A stretch of 64,000 nucleotides of DNA from Aureispira sp. CCB-E (lineage in GTDB: Bacteria; Bacteroidota; Bacteroidia; Chitinophagales; Saprospiraceae): contig NZ_CP133671.1 in NCBI RefSeq assembly GCF_031326345.1, positions 3,968,001-4,032,000 on the forward strand. Direction: 5' to 3'. Every line of letters starts with the position of its first letter. Within the stretch, counting starts at the first letter, position 1. This document shows, one piece after another, positions 16,426-25,448 of this stretch. Under the pieces are notes generated by a model. That model did no database searches, was not told the origin of the DNA, and saw only the letters and a program-made list of their open reading frames with translations. Position numbers and translations under genes: made by a program.

Positions 16426-17050
16426 ATTAAGTAGTACGAGTAATAACGATTATTACAAAACGTAGTACCTACAATAAACCTATAATGAAGTTGTATGGTT
16501 CGCGACACGGTCTTTTTTCCTTTTATTAACATGATTAAAAAATCGAACAGTTCGCTTTTTATAAATTCTATGATCGTTTCGTGGCAATCGTTAATGGTTT
16601 CATTTTTAGAGCACAATAAAAGCCTACGCATAAAACAACACTATTCTGCTCTAAAAAGACCTCATATTTAAGCCCCAAATTACAAAATTATATACTGGAA
16701 GTTAGGAATAAACTATTTACTTTCCAATACTTAATGGATTAGAAATCTTTTCAAAAGATTTTTTTGAGCAATAAAATAGACCTAAAACGTTATAGACGTT
16801 ATTTTTTAGATAAAAATGTCACTTTAAAAAAATAAGCTTCTATGATTATTTTAAAGAATAGATAGAAAAGGTTTAAATTTTTATGGCAAACTGTTTTTTT
16901 TATACTACTTTTGCGGCACATTTAAACCATTTTTGCGAGAAGATAGCCACTTTTAGTAATTCAAATAGTGTTGTATGTGCATTTTGAAGAATGAATTTAA
17001 AAATATAATACTATTTAAATGCGTGGGAAAAAGAACATTAAATTAGAAGT
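16426..17050. other. AT-rich intergenic region before the glycosyltransferase pair
   Basis: About 625 bases with no convincing ORF. A 69-codon minus-strand frame exists but looks accidental. The right part holds a candidate promoter (-7 element at 16906-16913) for the GT2 genes. No RNA gene was recognised. Confidence 0.5.
16906..16914 (+). promoter_or_regulatory. Putative -7 promoter element for the glycosyltransferase operon
   Basis: TACTTTTGC matches the Bacteroidota TAnnTTTGC -7 element. It lies about 137 bases before the GT2 start. No good -33 TTTG is visible at the usual distance, so the call is tentative. Confidence 0.35.
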
Positions 17051-17737
17051 ATGGCAAGAATAGTGGTCATCATTCCTGCTTACAACGAAGAAAATTCAGT
17101 GGGACGTGTTATTCAAGATATTCCAATGGATCTTGTTCAGGAAGTTATTGTGGTGAACAATAATTCGAATGATGAGACGGCAACAGTCGCAAAATCAGCA
17201 GGTGCAACAGTACTGCATGAGCAACAACAAGGATACGGTTTTGCTTGCCTAAAAGGAATCGATTATCTCAAAAAAATGGAGCAAAAACCAGATATTGTGG
17301 TTTTTCTGGATGCAGACTATTCAGATCATCCTGAAGAGCTACCACAAATAGTGGCACCAATTTTGAAAAGCGATGTAGAGATGGTTATTGGTTCAAGAGC
17401 GTTGGGAGACAAGGAACAAGGTTCGATGACTCCGCAACAAGTTTTTGGCAATTGGCTAGCAACAATGCTCATTAAATGGTTTTACGGAGTCGTTTATACC
17501 GACTTGGGACCCTTTAGAGCAATAAAATATGACAGACTGATAGACTTGAATATGTGTGATGAAACCTATGGTTGGACAGTAGAAATGCAAGTAAAGGCAG
17601 CAAAACAAGGACTTAAAACTACTGAAATTCCAGTCTCTTATCGAGTACGAGTAGGAAAATCTAAAATCTCAGGAACTATCAAAGGAACTATTTTAGCAGG
17701 TTATAAAATTATTACAACAATATTCAAATACAAATAA
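17051..17737 (+). CDS. GT2 glycosyltransferase, DPM1/polyprenyl-phosphate type
   Basis: A 228-residue family 2 glycosyltransferase domain without membrane segments. It begins VVIIPAYNEENSVGRVI, has the nucleotide-diphosphate binding acidic motif in FLDADYSDHPEEL, then VIGSRALG, GPFRAIKY and YGWTVEMQVKAA. This pattern is typical of enzymes that load a sugar onto a polyprenyl phosphate carrier. The next gene, a processive-type GT2, begins 2 bases after its stop, so they are one operon. The sugar cannot be told. Confidence 0.87.
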   Translation: MARIVVIIPAYNEENSVGRVIQDIPMDLVQEVIVVNNNSNDETATVAKSAGATVLHEQQQGYGFACLKGIDYLKKMEQKPDIVVFLDADYSDHPEELPQIVAPILKSDVEMVIGSRALGDKEQGSMTPQQVFGNWLATMLIKWFYGVVYTDLGPFRAIKYDRLIDLNMCDETYGWTVEMQVKAAKQGLKTTEIPVSYRVRVGKSKISGTIKGTILAGYKIITTIFKYK

Positions 17738-17739
17738 AC

Positions 17740-19230
17740 GTGGAAATATTTATCATTGCGTTGTACGTGCTTCCCCTCATTTTTATCTTTCTTTATAGCT
17801 GTGTGCAATTGCACCTTGCCATTAGCTTTTGGTGGAGACGCCGAAAAGAGAATAACAATGCCGTAATGACGGACGATTTTGTGCCTACAGTAACGATTCA
17901 GCTACCTGTTTACAACGAATTATACGTTGTAGAACGCCTTTTAGATGCTATTGTTTTGTTAGACTACCCTAAAGAAAAAGTAGAAATCCAAGTCTTGGAC
18001 GATTCTACAGACGAGACAGTTCAAATTATTGCCAATAAAATCAAAGCGTTGGAGCCTTATGGGTGGAACATACAACATGTTCGCCGCCCAGAGCGAGTTG
18101 GCTTTAAAGCTGGTGCGCTTGCCTATGGTTTGACCATTTCTAAAGGTGAATTTGTGGCTGTATTTGATGCTGACTTTATTCCTCATGCAGATTTCTTGAA
18201 GCGCACAATTCCTTATTTTAAAAATGAGAAAATTGGTGTGGTTCAAACGCGTTGGGAACACATGAATAAAAACTATTCGTTTTTGACTCAAATGCAAGCT
18301 TTGGCATTGGATGCGCATTTTGTGGTAGAGCAAATGGGACGTAACATGTCAGGACACTTCATGAACTTTAATGGCACGGCTGGTCTTTGGAGACGTGCTT
18401 GTATTGAAGATGCAGGTGGTTGGTCTTCCGATACTTTGACAGAAGATTTGGATTTGAGTTACCGTGCTCAGCTAAAAGGTTGGGTATTCAAGTATTTGGG
18501 AGATGTAACAACTCCAGCAGAGTTGCCTGTGGCAATGAATGCCTTCAAAAGTCAACAGTTTAGATGGACAAAAGGAGCAGCAGAATGTGCTGTTAAGAAT
18601 TTGCCTAGAGTTATGAAAGCCAAAGATTTAGGCTTTGTAGATAAGTTGCACGCTATTTCGCATTTGATGAATACGGGTATCTTTATTTGTATTTTGCTAC
18701 TTTCTTTGAGCAGTATTCCTTTAGTTTGGGTACAACACGTTCATCAAGGAGATACCTCAATTTATAATGATATCTTGGGATATGCCGCTTTGGGATCGTT
18801 AAATATGATTATGGTTTCTCTATTTTTCTGGTTGTCTTATGAGCATACCAGAGGTGGATTTTCGATTAAAAACTTATTCTCTTTTGTCATTCGTTTTCCT
18901 TTCTTTTTAGCCTTATCAATGGGAATGGCATTGCACAATGCAATGGCAGCCTTTGAAGGATATATTGGTAAAAAAACACCTTTCGTTCGTACGCCTAAAT
19001 TTAATTTGGAAGACAAAAAGCAAAAAGGTTGGGGAGCTAATAAATACCTATCTAAAGGAGTGAGCCCAATTGCTAAAGTAGAATTATTATTAGCTTTGCT
19101 ATTCTTGTCAACAATTGTTGTTTCAGTTTCTTATGGAATAGTAGGTATGTTGCCATTCCATATCTTAGTGTTCATAGGATATACTATCATTAGTGGTTAT
19201 TCTTTTGTACATGCGAGAATGATGGGATAG
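17740..19230 (+). CDS. Membrane GT2 glycosyltransferase, cellulose-synthase-like (GTG start)
   Basis: A 496-residue inner-membrane protein. It has an N-terminal helix (about 3-28), a catalytic domain with D,D,D,QxxRW motifs (LDDSTDET, FDADF, TEDLDLSYR, QQFRW), and four or five C-terminal membrane helices from about 305 onward. This is the layout of beta-glycan synthases and related processive transferases. The GTG at 17740 is the first in-frame start after the upstream stop, and the reading VEIFIIALYVLPLIF gives a proper first helix. It probably makes or exports a surface glycan together with the preceding gene. Confidence 0.88.
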   Translation: MEIFIIALYVLPLIFIFLYSCVQLHLAISFWWRRRKENNNAVMTDDFVPTVTIQLPVYNELYVVERLLDAIVLLDYPKEKVEIQVLDDSTDETVQIIANKIKALEPYGWNIQHVRRPERVGFKAGALAYGLTISKGEFVAVFDADFIPHADFLKRTIPYFKNEKIGVVQTRWEHMNKNYSFLTQMQALALDAHFVVEQMGRNMSGHFMNFNGTAGLWRRACIEDAGGWSSDTLTEDLDLSYRAQLKGWVFKYLGDVTTPAELPVAMNAFKSQQFRWTKGAAECAVKNLPRVMKAKDLGFVDKLHAISHLMNTGIFICILLLSLSSIPLVWVQHVHQGDTSIYNDILGYAALGSLNMIMVSLFFWLSYEHTRGGFSIKNLFSFVIRFPFFLALSMGMALHNAMAAFEGYIGKKTPFVRTPKFNLEDKKQKGWGANKYLSKGVSPIAKVELLLALLFLSTIVVSVSYGIVGMLPFHILVFIGYTIISGYSFVHARMMG

Positions 19231-19270
19231 AAGAAAAGAACTTACAGAAGATTTTTATATAAAAAATACA

Positions 19271-19307
19271 ATAAACACTAGCTTTTTTAAGGCTAGTGTT
19301 TATTTTT
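19271..19307 (+). terminator. Rho-independent terminator after the GT2 operon
   Basis: ATAAACACTAGC (19271-19282) pairs with GCTAGTGTTTAT (19292-19303). A T-rich tail (ATTTTTG) follows. It lies 40 bases after the GT2 stop. Confidence 0.85.
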
Positions 19308-19525
19308 GCCCCTATGGGAACTAAAATGGCGCTGTATTGTTAAGTAAAGGGTCGAAAGAAGCCGTAAAATATTTTAGTCAGCTTCTGGATAATTACTTAA
19401 AATTTCAATCGAAAATTACTCAGAAAGAATAATTCCATTCTGAATACTTTTCTATAGAAGTATGTCTATTTAAGAAATGCTTGTAAAGTGCTATATTTCT
19501 TGGGTTATGATTTAAAACAATAAGA

Positions 19526-21706
19526 ATGAACAACAAAAAACACACGATAACGGCAGCTCTACCGTATGCAAATGGAGCATTGCATTTAGGACATTTGGCA
19601 GGTGCTTATTTGCCAGCAGATATTTATGCACGCTTTCTACGGTTGCAAGGAAAAGACGTTGTGTTTATTTGTGGTTCAGACGAGCATGGTGCTGCGATTA
19701 CAATTCGTGCCAAACAAGAAGGGAGAACACCACAAGATATTATAGATACTTACCACAATTTGAATAAGGAGACTTTTGAGCGTTTAGGAATTTCCTTTGA
19801 TAAGTATCACCGTACTAGTGCTCCATTGCACCACGAAACGGCACAAGACTTTTTCAAGAAGTTGCTTGAAAAGGGAGGTGAGTTTGATGTTAAAGAGTCA
19901 GAGCAATATTACGACGAAGCTTTTGATCAATTCTTAGCCGATCGATATATTATTGGGACTTGTCCTAAGTGTAATCACACAGAAGCTTATGGCGATCAGT
20001 GCGAAAACTGTGGATCGACTTTGTCACCAACCGATTTGATCGAACCTCGCTCTACTATGAGTGGAAAAACACCAGTTCTAAGAAAAACAAAGCATTGGTA
20101 TTTTAGATTGGATAAACACGGTGATTGGTTGAAAGAATGGGTTAAAACAGGAAAGGTAGATGGAGTGCAATTGCATGATCCCAAAACTTGGAAGTCACAT
20201 GTAATTGGACAATGCAATTCTTGGTTGAATGATGGGGAAGGCTTGCAGCCTAGAGCGATTACTAGAGATTTGAGTTGGGGGATTCCTGTGCCTGTAGAAG
20301 GAGGAGAGGGGAAGGTGCTGTATGTTTGGTTTGATGCTCCAATAGGGTATATTTCTGCGACAAAGCAATGGGCTCTGGAGAATAATACGGACTGGGAATC
20401 CTATTGGAAAGGAGATGATGTAGAGCTAGTGCATTTTATTGGGAAAGATAATATTGTTTTTCATTGCATTGTGTTCCCTGCCATGTTGCATGCTCATGGA
20501 GATTATGTATTGCCTAAAGCAGTTCCTGCCAATCAATTTTTGAACTTAGAAGGACGAAAATTTTCTAAATCTAAGGGCTGGGTAATTGAGCAGCATGAAT
20601 ATTTGAAAGATTTTGAAGCTTTCCCAAATAAGGAAGATGCCTTGCGTTATGCTTTGATTCGTACTTTGCCAGAAAACAAAGATGGTGATTTTAAGTGGGA
20701 CGAATTTGTGGCATTGCATGATAATGAATTAGTGGCTAATTTGGGGAATTTAATCAACCGAGTCATTAACTTAACACATAGTTATTATAAAGGAGAGGTG
20801 CCAGCAGCAGATGCTTCCATATCTATTAAAGATGTAGAGGATGAAAAAACTATAACACTAGGGGATGCCTATAAAGTTTTGTTGTCTAAAGTAGCGCATT
20901 TAGAAACTTGTATTTTGAATTATGAGTTTAAAAATGGCGTGCAAGCTCTTATGGATATTTCTGCTTATGCTAATATTTTATTGCAGCGTAATGAACCTTG
21001 GAAAGTTTGGAAAACAGAGCCAGATTCGGATTTGGTGAAAGGCGTTATGAATTTAAGCTTACAGATTGCAACGGTCTTGAGCGTTGTGAGTCAACCATTT
21101 TTGCCTTTTACAGCAGCTAAATTGAGAACCTTATTGGCTTTAGAACCATTACAGTCTGGTGATTTTGATGTGTTGAAACAAGTCTTGAAGCAAGGAGGGC
21201 ATTTAATTCCTGGAGGACATAAAATTAATGCACCCGAATTGTTATTTGCTAAAATCAATGATAGAAAAGATAAATCTAGGTTAGCGTTGATTGAATTGCA
21301 AAAACAAAAATTGGAAGTGTTAAAAAAGAAAATGGAGGCATTAAAAGCACAAGCAGAAAAAGAGCCTGAGCAAGTAAAAGAAACGTGCGCATTTGATGAT
21401 TTTACAAAAATAGATTTCCGAGTAGGAACTATTACTGCCGCAGAAAAAATTAAAAAAGCTAAGAAGTTACTTAAGCTGACCGTTGATTTAGGGTTTGAGA
21501 CTAGAACAGTTGTGTCTGGTATCGCGTTGCATTATGAACCTGAAGAGGTTATTGGGCAACAAGTGACTCTAGTCGCTAATTTGGCACCACGCAAAATGAT
21601 GGGAATTGAGTCGCAAGGAATGATTCTAATGGCAGAAAATGAAGCGGGCAAGTTGATTTTTGTGGGACCTCAAGAAGCAGCAATTAACGGAGGTGTAGTC
21701 CGATAA
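19526..21706 (+). CDS. metG: Methionyl-tRNA synthetase
   Basis: Charges tRNA-Met with methionine. It has 726 residues. The class I HIGH motif appears as HLGH (20-23) and KMSKS as KFSKS (near 345). A knuckle zinc site CPKCNHTEAYGDQCENC lies near 147-163. The anticodon-binding helical domain follows. A lysine-rich linker leads to a C-terminal tRNA-binding EMAPII-like domain from about 620 (FDDFTKIDFRVGTITAAEKI...GIESQGMILMA). This long form with the appended domain is usual in Bacteroidota. Confidence 0.97.
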   Translation: MNNKKHTITAALPYANGALHLGHLAGAYLPADIYARFLRLQGKDVVFICGSDEHGAAITIRAKQEGRTPQDIIDTYHNLNKETFERLGISFDKYHRTSAPLHHETAQDFFKKLLEKGGEFDVKESEQYYDEAFDQFLADRYIIGTCPKCNHTEAYGDQCENCGSTLSPTDLIEPRSTMSGKTPVLRKTKHWYFRLDKHGDWLKEWVKTGKVDGVQLHDPKTWKSHVIGQCNSWLNDGEGLQPRAITRDLSWGIPVPVEGGEGKVLYVWFDAPIGYISATKQWALENNTDWESYWKGDDVELVHFIGKDNIVFHCIVFPAMLHAHGDYVLPKAVPANQFLNLEGRKFSKSKGWVIEQHEYLKDFEAFPNKEDALRYALIRTLPENKDGDFKWDEFVALHDNELVANLGNLINRVINLTHSYYKGEVPAADASISIKDVEDEKTITLGDAYKVLLSKVAHLETCILNYEFKNGVQALMDISAYANILLQRNEPWKVWKTEPDSDLVKGVMNLSLQIATVLSVVSQPFLPFTAAKLRTLLALEPLQSGDFDVLKQVLKQGGHLIPGGHKINAPELLFAKINDRKDKSRLALIELQKQKLEVLKKKMEALKAQAEKEPEQVKETCAFDDFTKIDFRVGTITAAEKIKKAKKLLKLTVDLGFETRTVVSGIALHYEPEEVIGQQVTLVANLAPRKMMGIESQGMILMAENEAGKLIFVGPQEAAINGGVVR

Positions 21707-21742
21707 TATCGTAAACTTTTTTATAGTCTAACTGTTTAGTTA

Positions 21743-21775
21743 AGGAATGATTACTCTTTTGGAGTAGTCATTCTT
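21743..21775 (+). terminator. Probable terminator after metG
   Basis: GAATGATTACTC and GAGTAGTCATTC (ending 21773) form a stem with one G-T wobble around a short loop. A weak T-rich tail follows, about 40 bases after the metG stop. Confidence 0.55.
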
Positions 21776-21819
21776 GCTTAACATAAGTTGGGCAACACTC
21801 CAAAATACAGATTCCCGCA

Positions 21820-22623
21820 ATGAAGAAAGTTTTTCTTGTTCTTATTAATTTATTCCTATTTAGCCAGATAATGTCGGCGCAATTATTGAAAGAATATGTA
21901 CGCTCTTTTTCCCTAAGAAATAGCGATACGATTTTGATTGATTTGCAGATTCCCTATGAAATTATTGATTGGGATCGAAAAATTGTGCGGACATTCACGC
22001 AGATAGAATCTTTTAGTATGTCCGATGAGTTGCTACGAAAGTTGGCACATAAAGGACATTATAGTGTTCGAGGGAGACGAAAGAACGAAATTTTGAGGAT
22101 TTATATGCCCAAAGTAGATCAGAGAATTACGGTAAAAGGAGAGGTGCTAACAGATCAAGTTATTGCTCAGATTTATGTGCCAGAAGGATTTCCTGTTCGA
22201 GTGATTTGCAATAGCAAAACTCCAACAGAGCAGTTGCAAGATTTATGGTTACAGCAAGAAGTGTTAACTCGTCGTTTGAATTACCCTATTCGCAGGGCTA
22301 TTAATGCAGATTATTATGCAGAAGTAAGCTTTCAAGAAGGGCAAATTATTGAGGCAACTGAGATAAAAGGAACCAAACGTTTTATTGCTTTGACGGTACT
22401 TGCTGATGGTCAAGAATATAAAACAGTTAGCCGAATTGGACGCTTATATGATGTAGAAGAATTGGTTAATCAAGAAGTCGTTTTTGTAGCACATAGCTTT
22501 GCAAAAGAGCTAAGAAATCGTCCCAATGAAGGTATGGTTTTGATCCATGAAAATGAAATAGGTGATTTGGTGTTGATGCAAAAGTCAGATGTACCAGATT
22601 TTCTTTTTTCTGCGGGCTTGTAG
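21820..22623 (+). CDS. Secreted protein of unknown function
   Basis: A 267-residue protein with a clear signal peptide (MKKVFLVLINLFLFSQIMSAQ, probable cleavage after SAQ or at about residue 20). The mature part is rich in beta-prone segments, with several R/K-rich stretches, and has no motif that I recognise. It lies 113 bases after metG and converges on a gene of the opposite strand 27 bases later. It may act in the periplasm or at the outer membrane. Confidence 0.65.
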   Translation: MKKVFLVLINLFLFSQIMSAQLLKEYVRSFSLRNSDTILIDLQIPYEIIDWDRKIVRTFTQIESFSMSDELLRKLAHKGHYSVRGRRKNEILRIYMPKVDQRITVKGEVLTDQVIAQIYVPEGFPVRVICNSKTPTEQLQDLWLQQEVLTRRLNYPIRRAINADYYAEVSFQEGQIIEATEIKGTKRFIALTVLADGQEYKTVSRIGRLYDVEELVNQEVVFVAHSFAKELRNRPNEGMVLIHENEIGDLVLMQKSDVPDFLFSAGL

Positions 22624-22650
22624 TGATTAAAGAGATTCGGAATGGCATCT

Positions 22651-23469
22651 TTATTTTTTTACAACAATTGTTTCCCAGCCATCGTATTCTCCATCATATT
22701 TCTTTGCTAATACTTGCAAACTGGAGGTTTCAGCACTAATATTCTCCATATCAGGCAAGCCATTTTTCCAAATTTGGATACTATATAAATTTTCTCGTTC
22801 TTCTACTTTTTTATAGCCTTCGATTGTATAACCTAGTTGCTCAAGTTCAGATATACACTCTTTTAATTTTGTTTCATCATGAAACCAAAGCCAATGATCA
22901 ATTCTTCTTTTTTCTGTTAATAGATCCCCTGCATCGTAAAGAGCTTTTACAACTTTCTTATTGTACATATAACCCAATATTTCTTCACTAGGGTATAAAA
23001 ATTCAGTATAAGCCTTCCATTCAATGTCCTCTTTAATGGTGATCTGCGATTTAAAGCCAGGGTAATTTTTTTTATAAAATTTTTGAAGCTTTTTCTCTAA
23101 GTTCTTATCTGATTTGATATAATAATATCCTAATCTTTCATAATTATATGTAAAACTGCCAACATAGATAATTTCAAAATGCTTTTTTAATAAAGCTTCT
23201 AGTTTATCATTTATCTCATAAAGCGTTTGAAGCATCTCCTTGTCGGGAAACCCATCTTCTCTATTGCTTTTGTAAGTAACGCCTGTTATTAATAACTTAG
23301 AGTATTCTTTTAATGGAGCTTTTTCTATTAAGTCCATTCGCAATATTGTAGAACCGGGGTTGTCATCTTCGTAAGCAGCCATATAAGCATCCCAAGTTCC
23401 TTCATCATCTTGAGCAGATAGAAGAAATGTAGAAAAAAGGCATAAGACTGCAAGGAAAATAGTTTTCAT
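22651..23469 (-). CDS. Exported DUF695 / RraB-like two-domain protein
   Basis: A 272-residue protein with an N-terminal signal peptide (MKTIFLAVLCLFSTFLLSAQ). The first half resembles DUF695 (WDAYMAAYEDDNPGSTILRMDL, then EDGFPDKEMLQTLYEINDKLEA, then YVGSFTYNYERLGYYYI). The second half resembles the RraB/ribonuclease-inhibitor-like fold (RRIDHWLWFHDETKLKECISELEQLGY). This domain pair is known in bacteria but usually cytoplasmic, so the apparent export is a Bacteroidota-type variation. Its function is unknown. Confidence 0.7.
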   Translation of the reverse strand: MKTIFLAVLCLFSTFLLSAQDDEGTWDAYMAAYEDDNPGSTILRMDLIEKAPLKEYSKLLITGVTYKSNREDGFPDKEMLQTLYEINDKLEALLKKHFEIIYVGSFTYNYERLGYYYIKSDKNLEKKLQKFYKKNYPGFKSQITIKEDIEWKAYTEFLYPSEEILGYMYNKKVVKALYDAGDLLTEKRRIDHWLWFHDETKLKECISELEQLGYTIEGYKKVEERENLYSIQIWKNGLPDMENISAETSSLQVLAKKYDGEYDGWETIVVKK

Positions 23470-23483
23470 AGGTTTAGATTTAG

Positions 23484-23537
23484 CAATAGTTCGTTGAAAC
23501 CACGGAGTAGTGGCGAAGCTAATTAACGAACTACTAA
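23484..23537. repeat. Dispersed repeat family A, minimal hairpin copy
   Basis: The smallest copy. TAGTTCGTT (23487-23495) pairs perfectly with AACGAACTA (23525-23533), and an inner CCAC/GTGG stem (23500-23503 with 23510-23513) sits inside. It directly precedes the DUF695 gene start on the minus strand, so it may lie in that gene's leader. The rest of the 314-base gap holds only the ytxJ terminator. Confidence 0.8.
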
Positions 23538-23712
23538 TTTAAGATAGACAGAATATTGTAACGATAATTTTTTTTAAGGATTCTCAGAGTTTAAATAAAT
23601 CTGTTTTGCCTTCAATTCAAGAATATTTGATATTAGGTGTAAATGTAACAAGATTTTGAATTTTCCAAATCAAAATTTTAACAACTGGGCTCTTTAGAGG
23701 GATCTAAACATA

Positions 23713-23746
23713 TAAAAAGGCAGCGAAAACAATTTCAACTGCCTAA
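23713..23746 (-). terminator. Rho-independent terminator for ytxJ
   Basis: AGGCAG (23718-23723) pairs with CTGCCT (23739-23744), with further pairing GAAA/TTTC inside. On the minus strand a T-run (TGCCTTTTTATA) follows. It lies 40 bases past the ytxJ stop. Confidence 0.75.
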
Positions 23747-23783
23747 TATATGGATCGTTAACATTTTAAAAAAAATAGCAGCG

Positions 23784-24107
23784 CTATAACAAATCTCCCA
23801 TAGTATCAACATCAATAGAACCATGCGAGGCATTATAAATAGCTTTTCCCTCTTTGACTAGAATCATTTGAGGCGATTGATGCTCTATATTTAGTTGATC
23901 TGCAATAGCGTTCGACACATCTCTGTGGGCGATTAAATCCAAGTAATAAGCGTCAATATCCAAATCCCAAAAACGTTCTACACTCTTTTTAGCCATCAAA
24001 CTAACAGAGCAACGTGTACTGTGCTTGAATAGGGCAACAGGTTGTTCATAAGAGGCTTTTAAAGCAGTTTCTAGATCATTGATATTGTTAAGCTCTTTCC
24101 ATTTCAT
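23784..24107 (-). CDS. ytxJ: Bacillithiol-system redox protein YtxJ (monothiol bacilliredoxin)
   Basis: A 107-residue thioredoxin-fold protein that removes bacillithiol from modified proteins. It begins MKWKELNNINDLETAL, has the active-site region FKHSTRCSVSLMAKKS with a single cysteine, and continues AHRDVSNAIADQLNIEHQSPQMILVKEGKAIYNASHGSI with the cis-proline SPQ. The frame is open further upstream to 24206. That extension carries no family sequence and begins in what looks like decayed repeat DNA, so I place the start at 24107, which gives the normal family length. It implies that the cell uses bacillithiol. Confidence 0.88.
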   Translation of the reverse strand: MKWKELNNINDLETALKASYEQPVALFKHSTRCSVSLMAKKSVERFWDLDIDAYYLDLIAHRDVSNAIADQLNIEHQSPQMILVKEGKAIYNASHGSIDVDTMGDLL

Positions 24108-24525
24108 TGACTTATTGGTTTTAAATGCGATACGCTGTGATAAAAAGTTCTGATTTTCTTGATATAGTACTGTACTGGCACCTAAGGAGTGTAGCAAGTT
24201 AATCAACGAAATACTACGATAAAGTATCTAGTAATAATTGAAATTCTGATTTGAATCAGAATGGATCTACTGTCTTTTATTAGACATTATTACGAATTAA
24301 TTTGTATGGCTAAAAAATAGCATTTTCCAATTTCTCTGCGTTGAAAAAAGACTCAAAGCCCTACGAGTATGCTCGTTTTTTTCGCCTTGATAAATTGGAA
24401 AATCAGTATTTTTATTAAAAAATAAACAAGACACTATACAAAGATACGCAAGTATTTTTAATCTTTGTAAGCATAATTATAACAAAAATAAAATAGAAAG
24501 GTTTTATAAAATTATTAGAGCGAAA
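24108..24525. other. Intergenic region between ytxJ and rimM
   Basis: A 418-base gap. From left to right it holds a decayed end of repeat family A (TCAACGAAATACTACG near 24203), a nested palindrome (24322-24403), and a minus-strand TATCTTTG (24446-24439) that could be the ytxJ -7 element. If that promoter is used, the palindrome is inside the ytxJ leader RNA. No ORF is credible. Confidence 0.5.
24322..24403. repeat. Nested palindromic element (REP/MITE-like)
   Basis: ATTTTCCAATTT (24322-24333) pairs perfectly with AAATTGGAAAAT (24392-24403). Inside, GCG and AAAAAA pair with TTTTTTCGC (24338-24350 with 24377-24385), and at the centre ACGAG/CTCGT (24363-24367 with 24372-24376) form a tetraloop hairpin. 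The three nested stems indicate selection or mobility of a folded element. It is unlike repeat families A and B and occurs once in this window. Confidence 0.7.
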
Positions 24526-25041
24526 ATGGATTACGTTGAAATTGGACGTTTTAGAAAACCACATGGTTTAAACGGTGAAATCAAAGGAGATATTGACGAG
24601 CGTTTTTGGAATGATGTGGCAGATGTAGAGGCGTTTTTTGTTGAAATTAAGGGCGAAAAAACACCTTATTTTATTGAGTATTTGAGAGGGAAAGGAACCC
24701 TGATTTTTAAGTTTGAAGATATTGATACCAAAGAAGCGGCAAGCCTATTCACTAGTCAGCCGTTATATTTGCGTCGAGACGATATTTCTTTGACAGAAGA
24801 AGAAATTAATGACACAGGATTAGAATTTGGCTACTTAGAAGGCTATGAGTTGCACTTAGAAGCTATTGGGAAAGCTGGAGTTATAAAATATGTCGATGAG
24901 TATCCTCAGCAAGAAATGGCAACTGTGCACGATGGTGAAAAAGAAATTTTAGTCCCTCTGAGAGCAGCTTGGATTATCTCTGTTGATAAAAGTGAGAAAG
25001 TTGTCATCATGGATTTACCAGAAGGGTTGTTAGATATTTAA
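24526..25041 (+). CDS. rimM: Ribosome maturation factor RimM
   Basis: Assists assembly of the 30S ribosomal subunit head by binding S19. It has 171 residues: an N-terminal RimM beta-barrel (VEIGRFRKPHGLNGEIKGDI, FIEYLRGKGTLIFKFEDIDTKEAA, LYLRRDD) and a C-terminal PRC-type barrel (EILVPLRAAWIISVDKSEKVVIMDLPEGLL). The usual neighbours rpsP and trmD are not beside it here. A DUF1294 gene follows 69 bases later. Confidence 0.94.
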   Translation: MDYVEIGRFRKPHGLNGEIKGDIDERFWNDVADVEAFFVEIKGEKTPYFIEYLRGKGTLIFKFEDIDTKEAASLFTSQPLYLRRDDISLTEEEINDTGLEFGYLEGYELHLEAIGKAGVIKYVDEYPQQEMATVHDGEKEILVPLRAAWIISVDKSEKVVIMDLPEGLLDI

Positions 25042-25110
25042 GAACAGAATGGTTTTTAATTTCTATATGTGAAATTTTATATTGCTAATGATTGAAATGA
25101 CTAAAAACAA

Positions 25111-25389
25111 ATGACGCTATTTACCTTGAGTTTAATTTGGATTGGAACCTCCTCTTTGTATTCTTTTGTAAGAATGGGGTGGGACAAACAAAAAGCAAAT
25201 CAAAAAGAATGGCGAACTTCTGAAAAACACTTCTTTATTGCTGCTGCGGTTGGAGGAAGTCTAGGGGTATTGTTAGGCATGCAGGTTTGGAGGCATAAAA
25301 CGCAAAAATGGGCGTTTAAATTGCCTATTTATGGTATTGTTACCATTCAATTAATACTATTGTATTTCTATTGGTTTGTATGGCAATAA
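25111..25389 (+). CDS. DUF1294 membrane protein
   Basis: A 92-residue protein with three hydrophobic segments (about 3-22, 41-60, 70-90). It carries the DUF1294 pattern: MGWDKQKANQKEWRTSEKHFF, GGSLGVLLGMQVWRHKTQKWAFKLP. The family is small and inner-membrane, with unknown function. It ends just before a strong hairpin shared with the convergent gene. Confidence 0.85.
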   Translation: MTLFTLSLIWIGTSSLYSFVRMGWDKQKANQKEWRTSEKHFFIAAAVGGSLGVLLGMQVWRHKTQKWAFKLPIYGIVTIQLILLYFYWFVWQ

Positions 25390-25430
25390 AAAATTAGGCG
25401 ATATAACGTTATGGTTGGTTATATCGCCTA
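25388..25430 (-). terminator. Terminator between convergent DUF1294 and CxxCH-protein genes
   Basis: TAGGCGATATAAC (25395-25407) pairs perfectly with GTTATATCGCCTA (25418-25430), a 13-bp stem. On the minus strand it is followed by a T-run (25393-25388), so it is strongest for the minus-strand gene. It may work in both directions. Confidence 0.8.
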
Positions 25431-25448
25431 GAGTAAAAATCACCTATT

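Noticed and set aside
16422-16631. 69-codon minus-strand ORF after the family A repeat
   Set aside because: Starts in repeat DNA, has skewed composition, no family features, no terminator and no operon partner.
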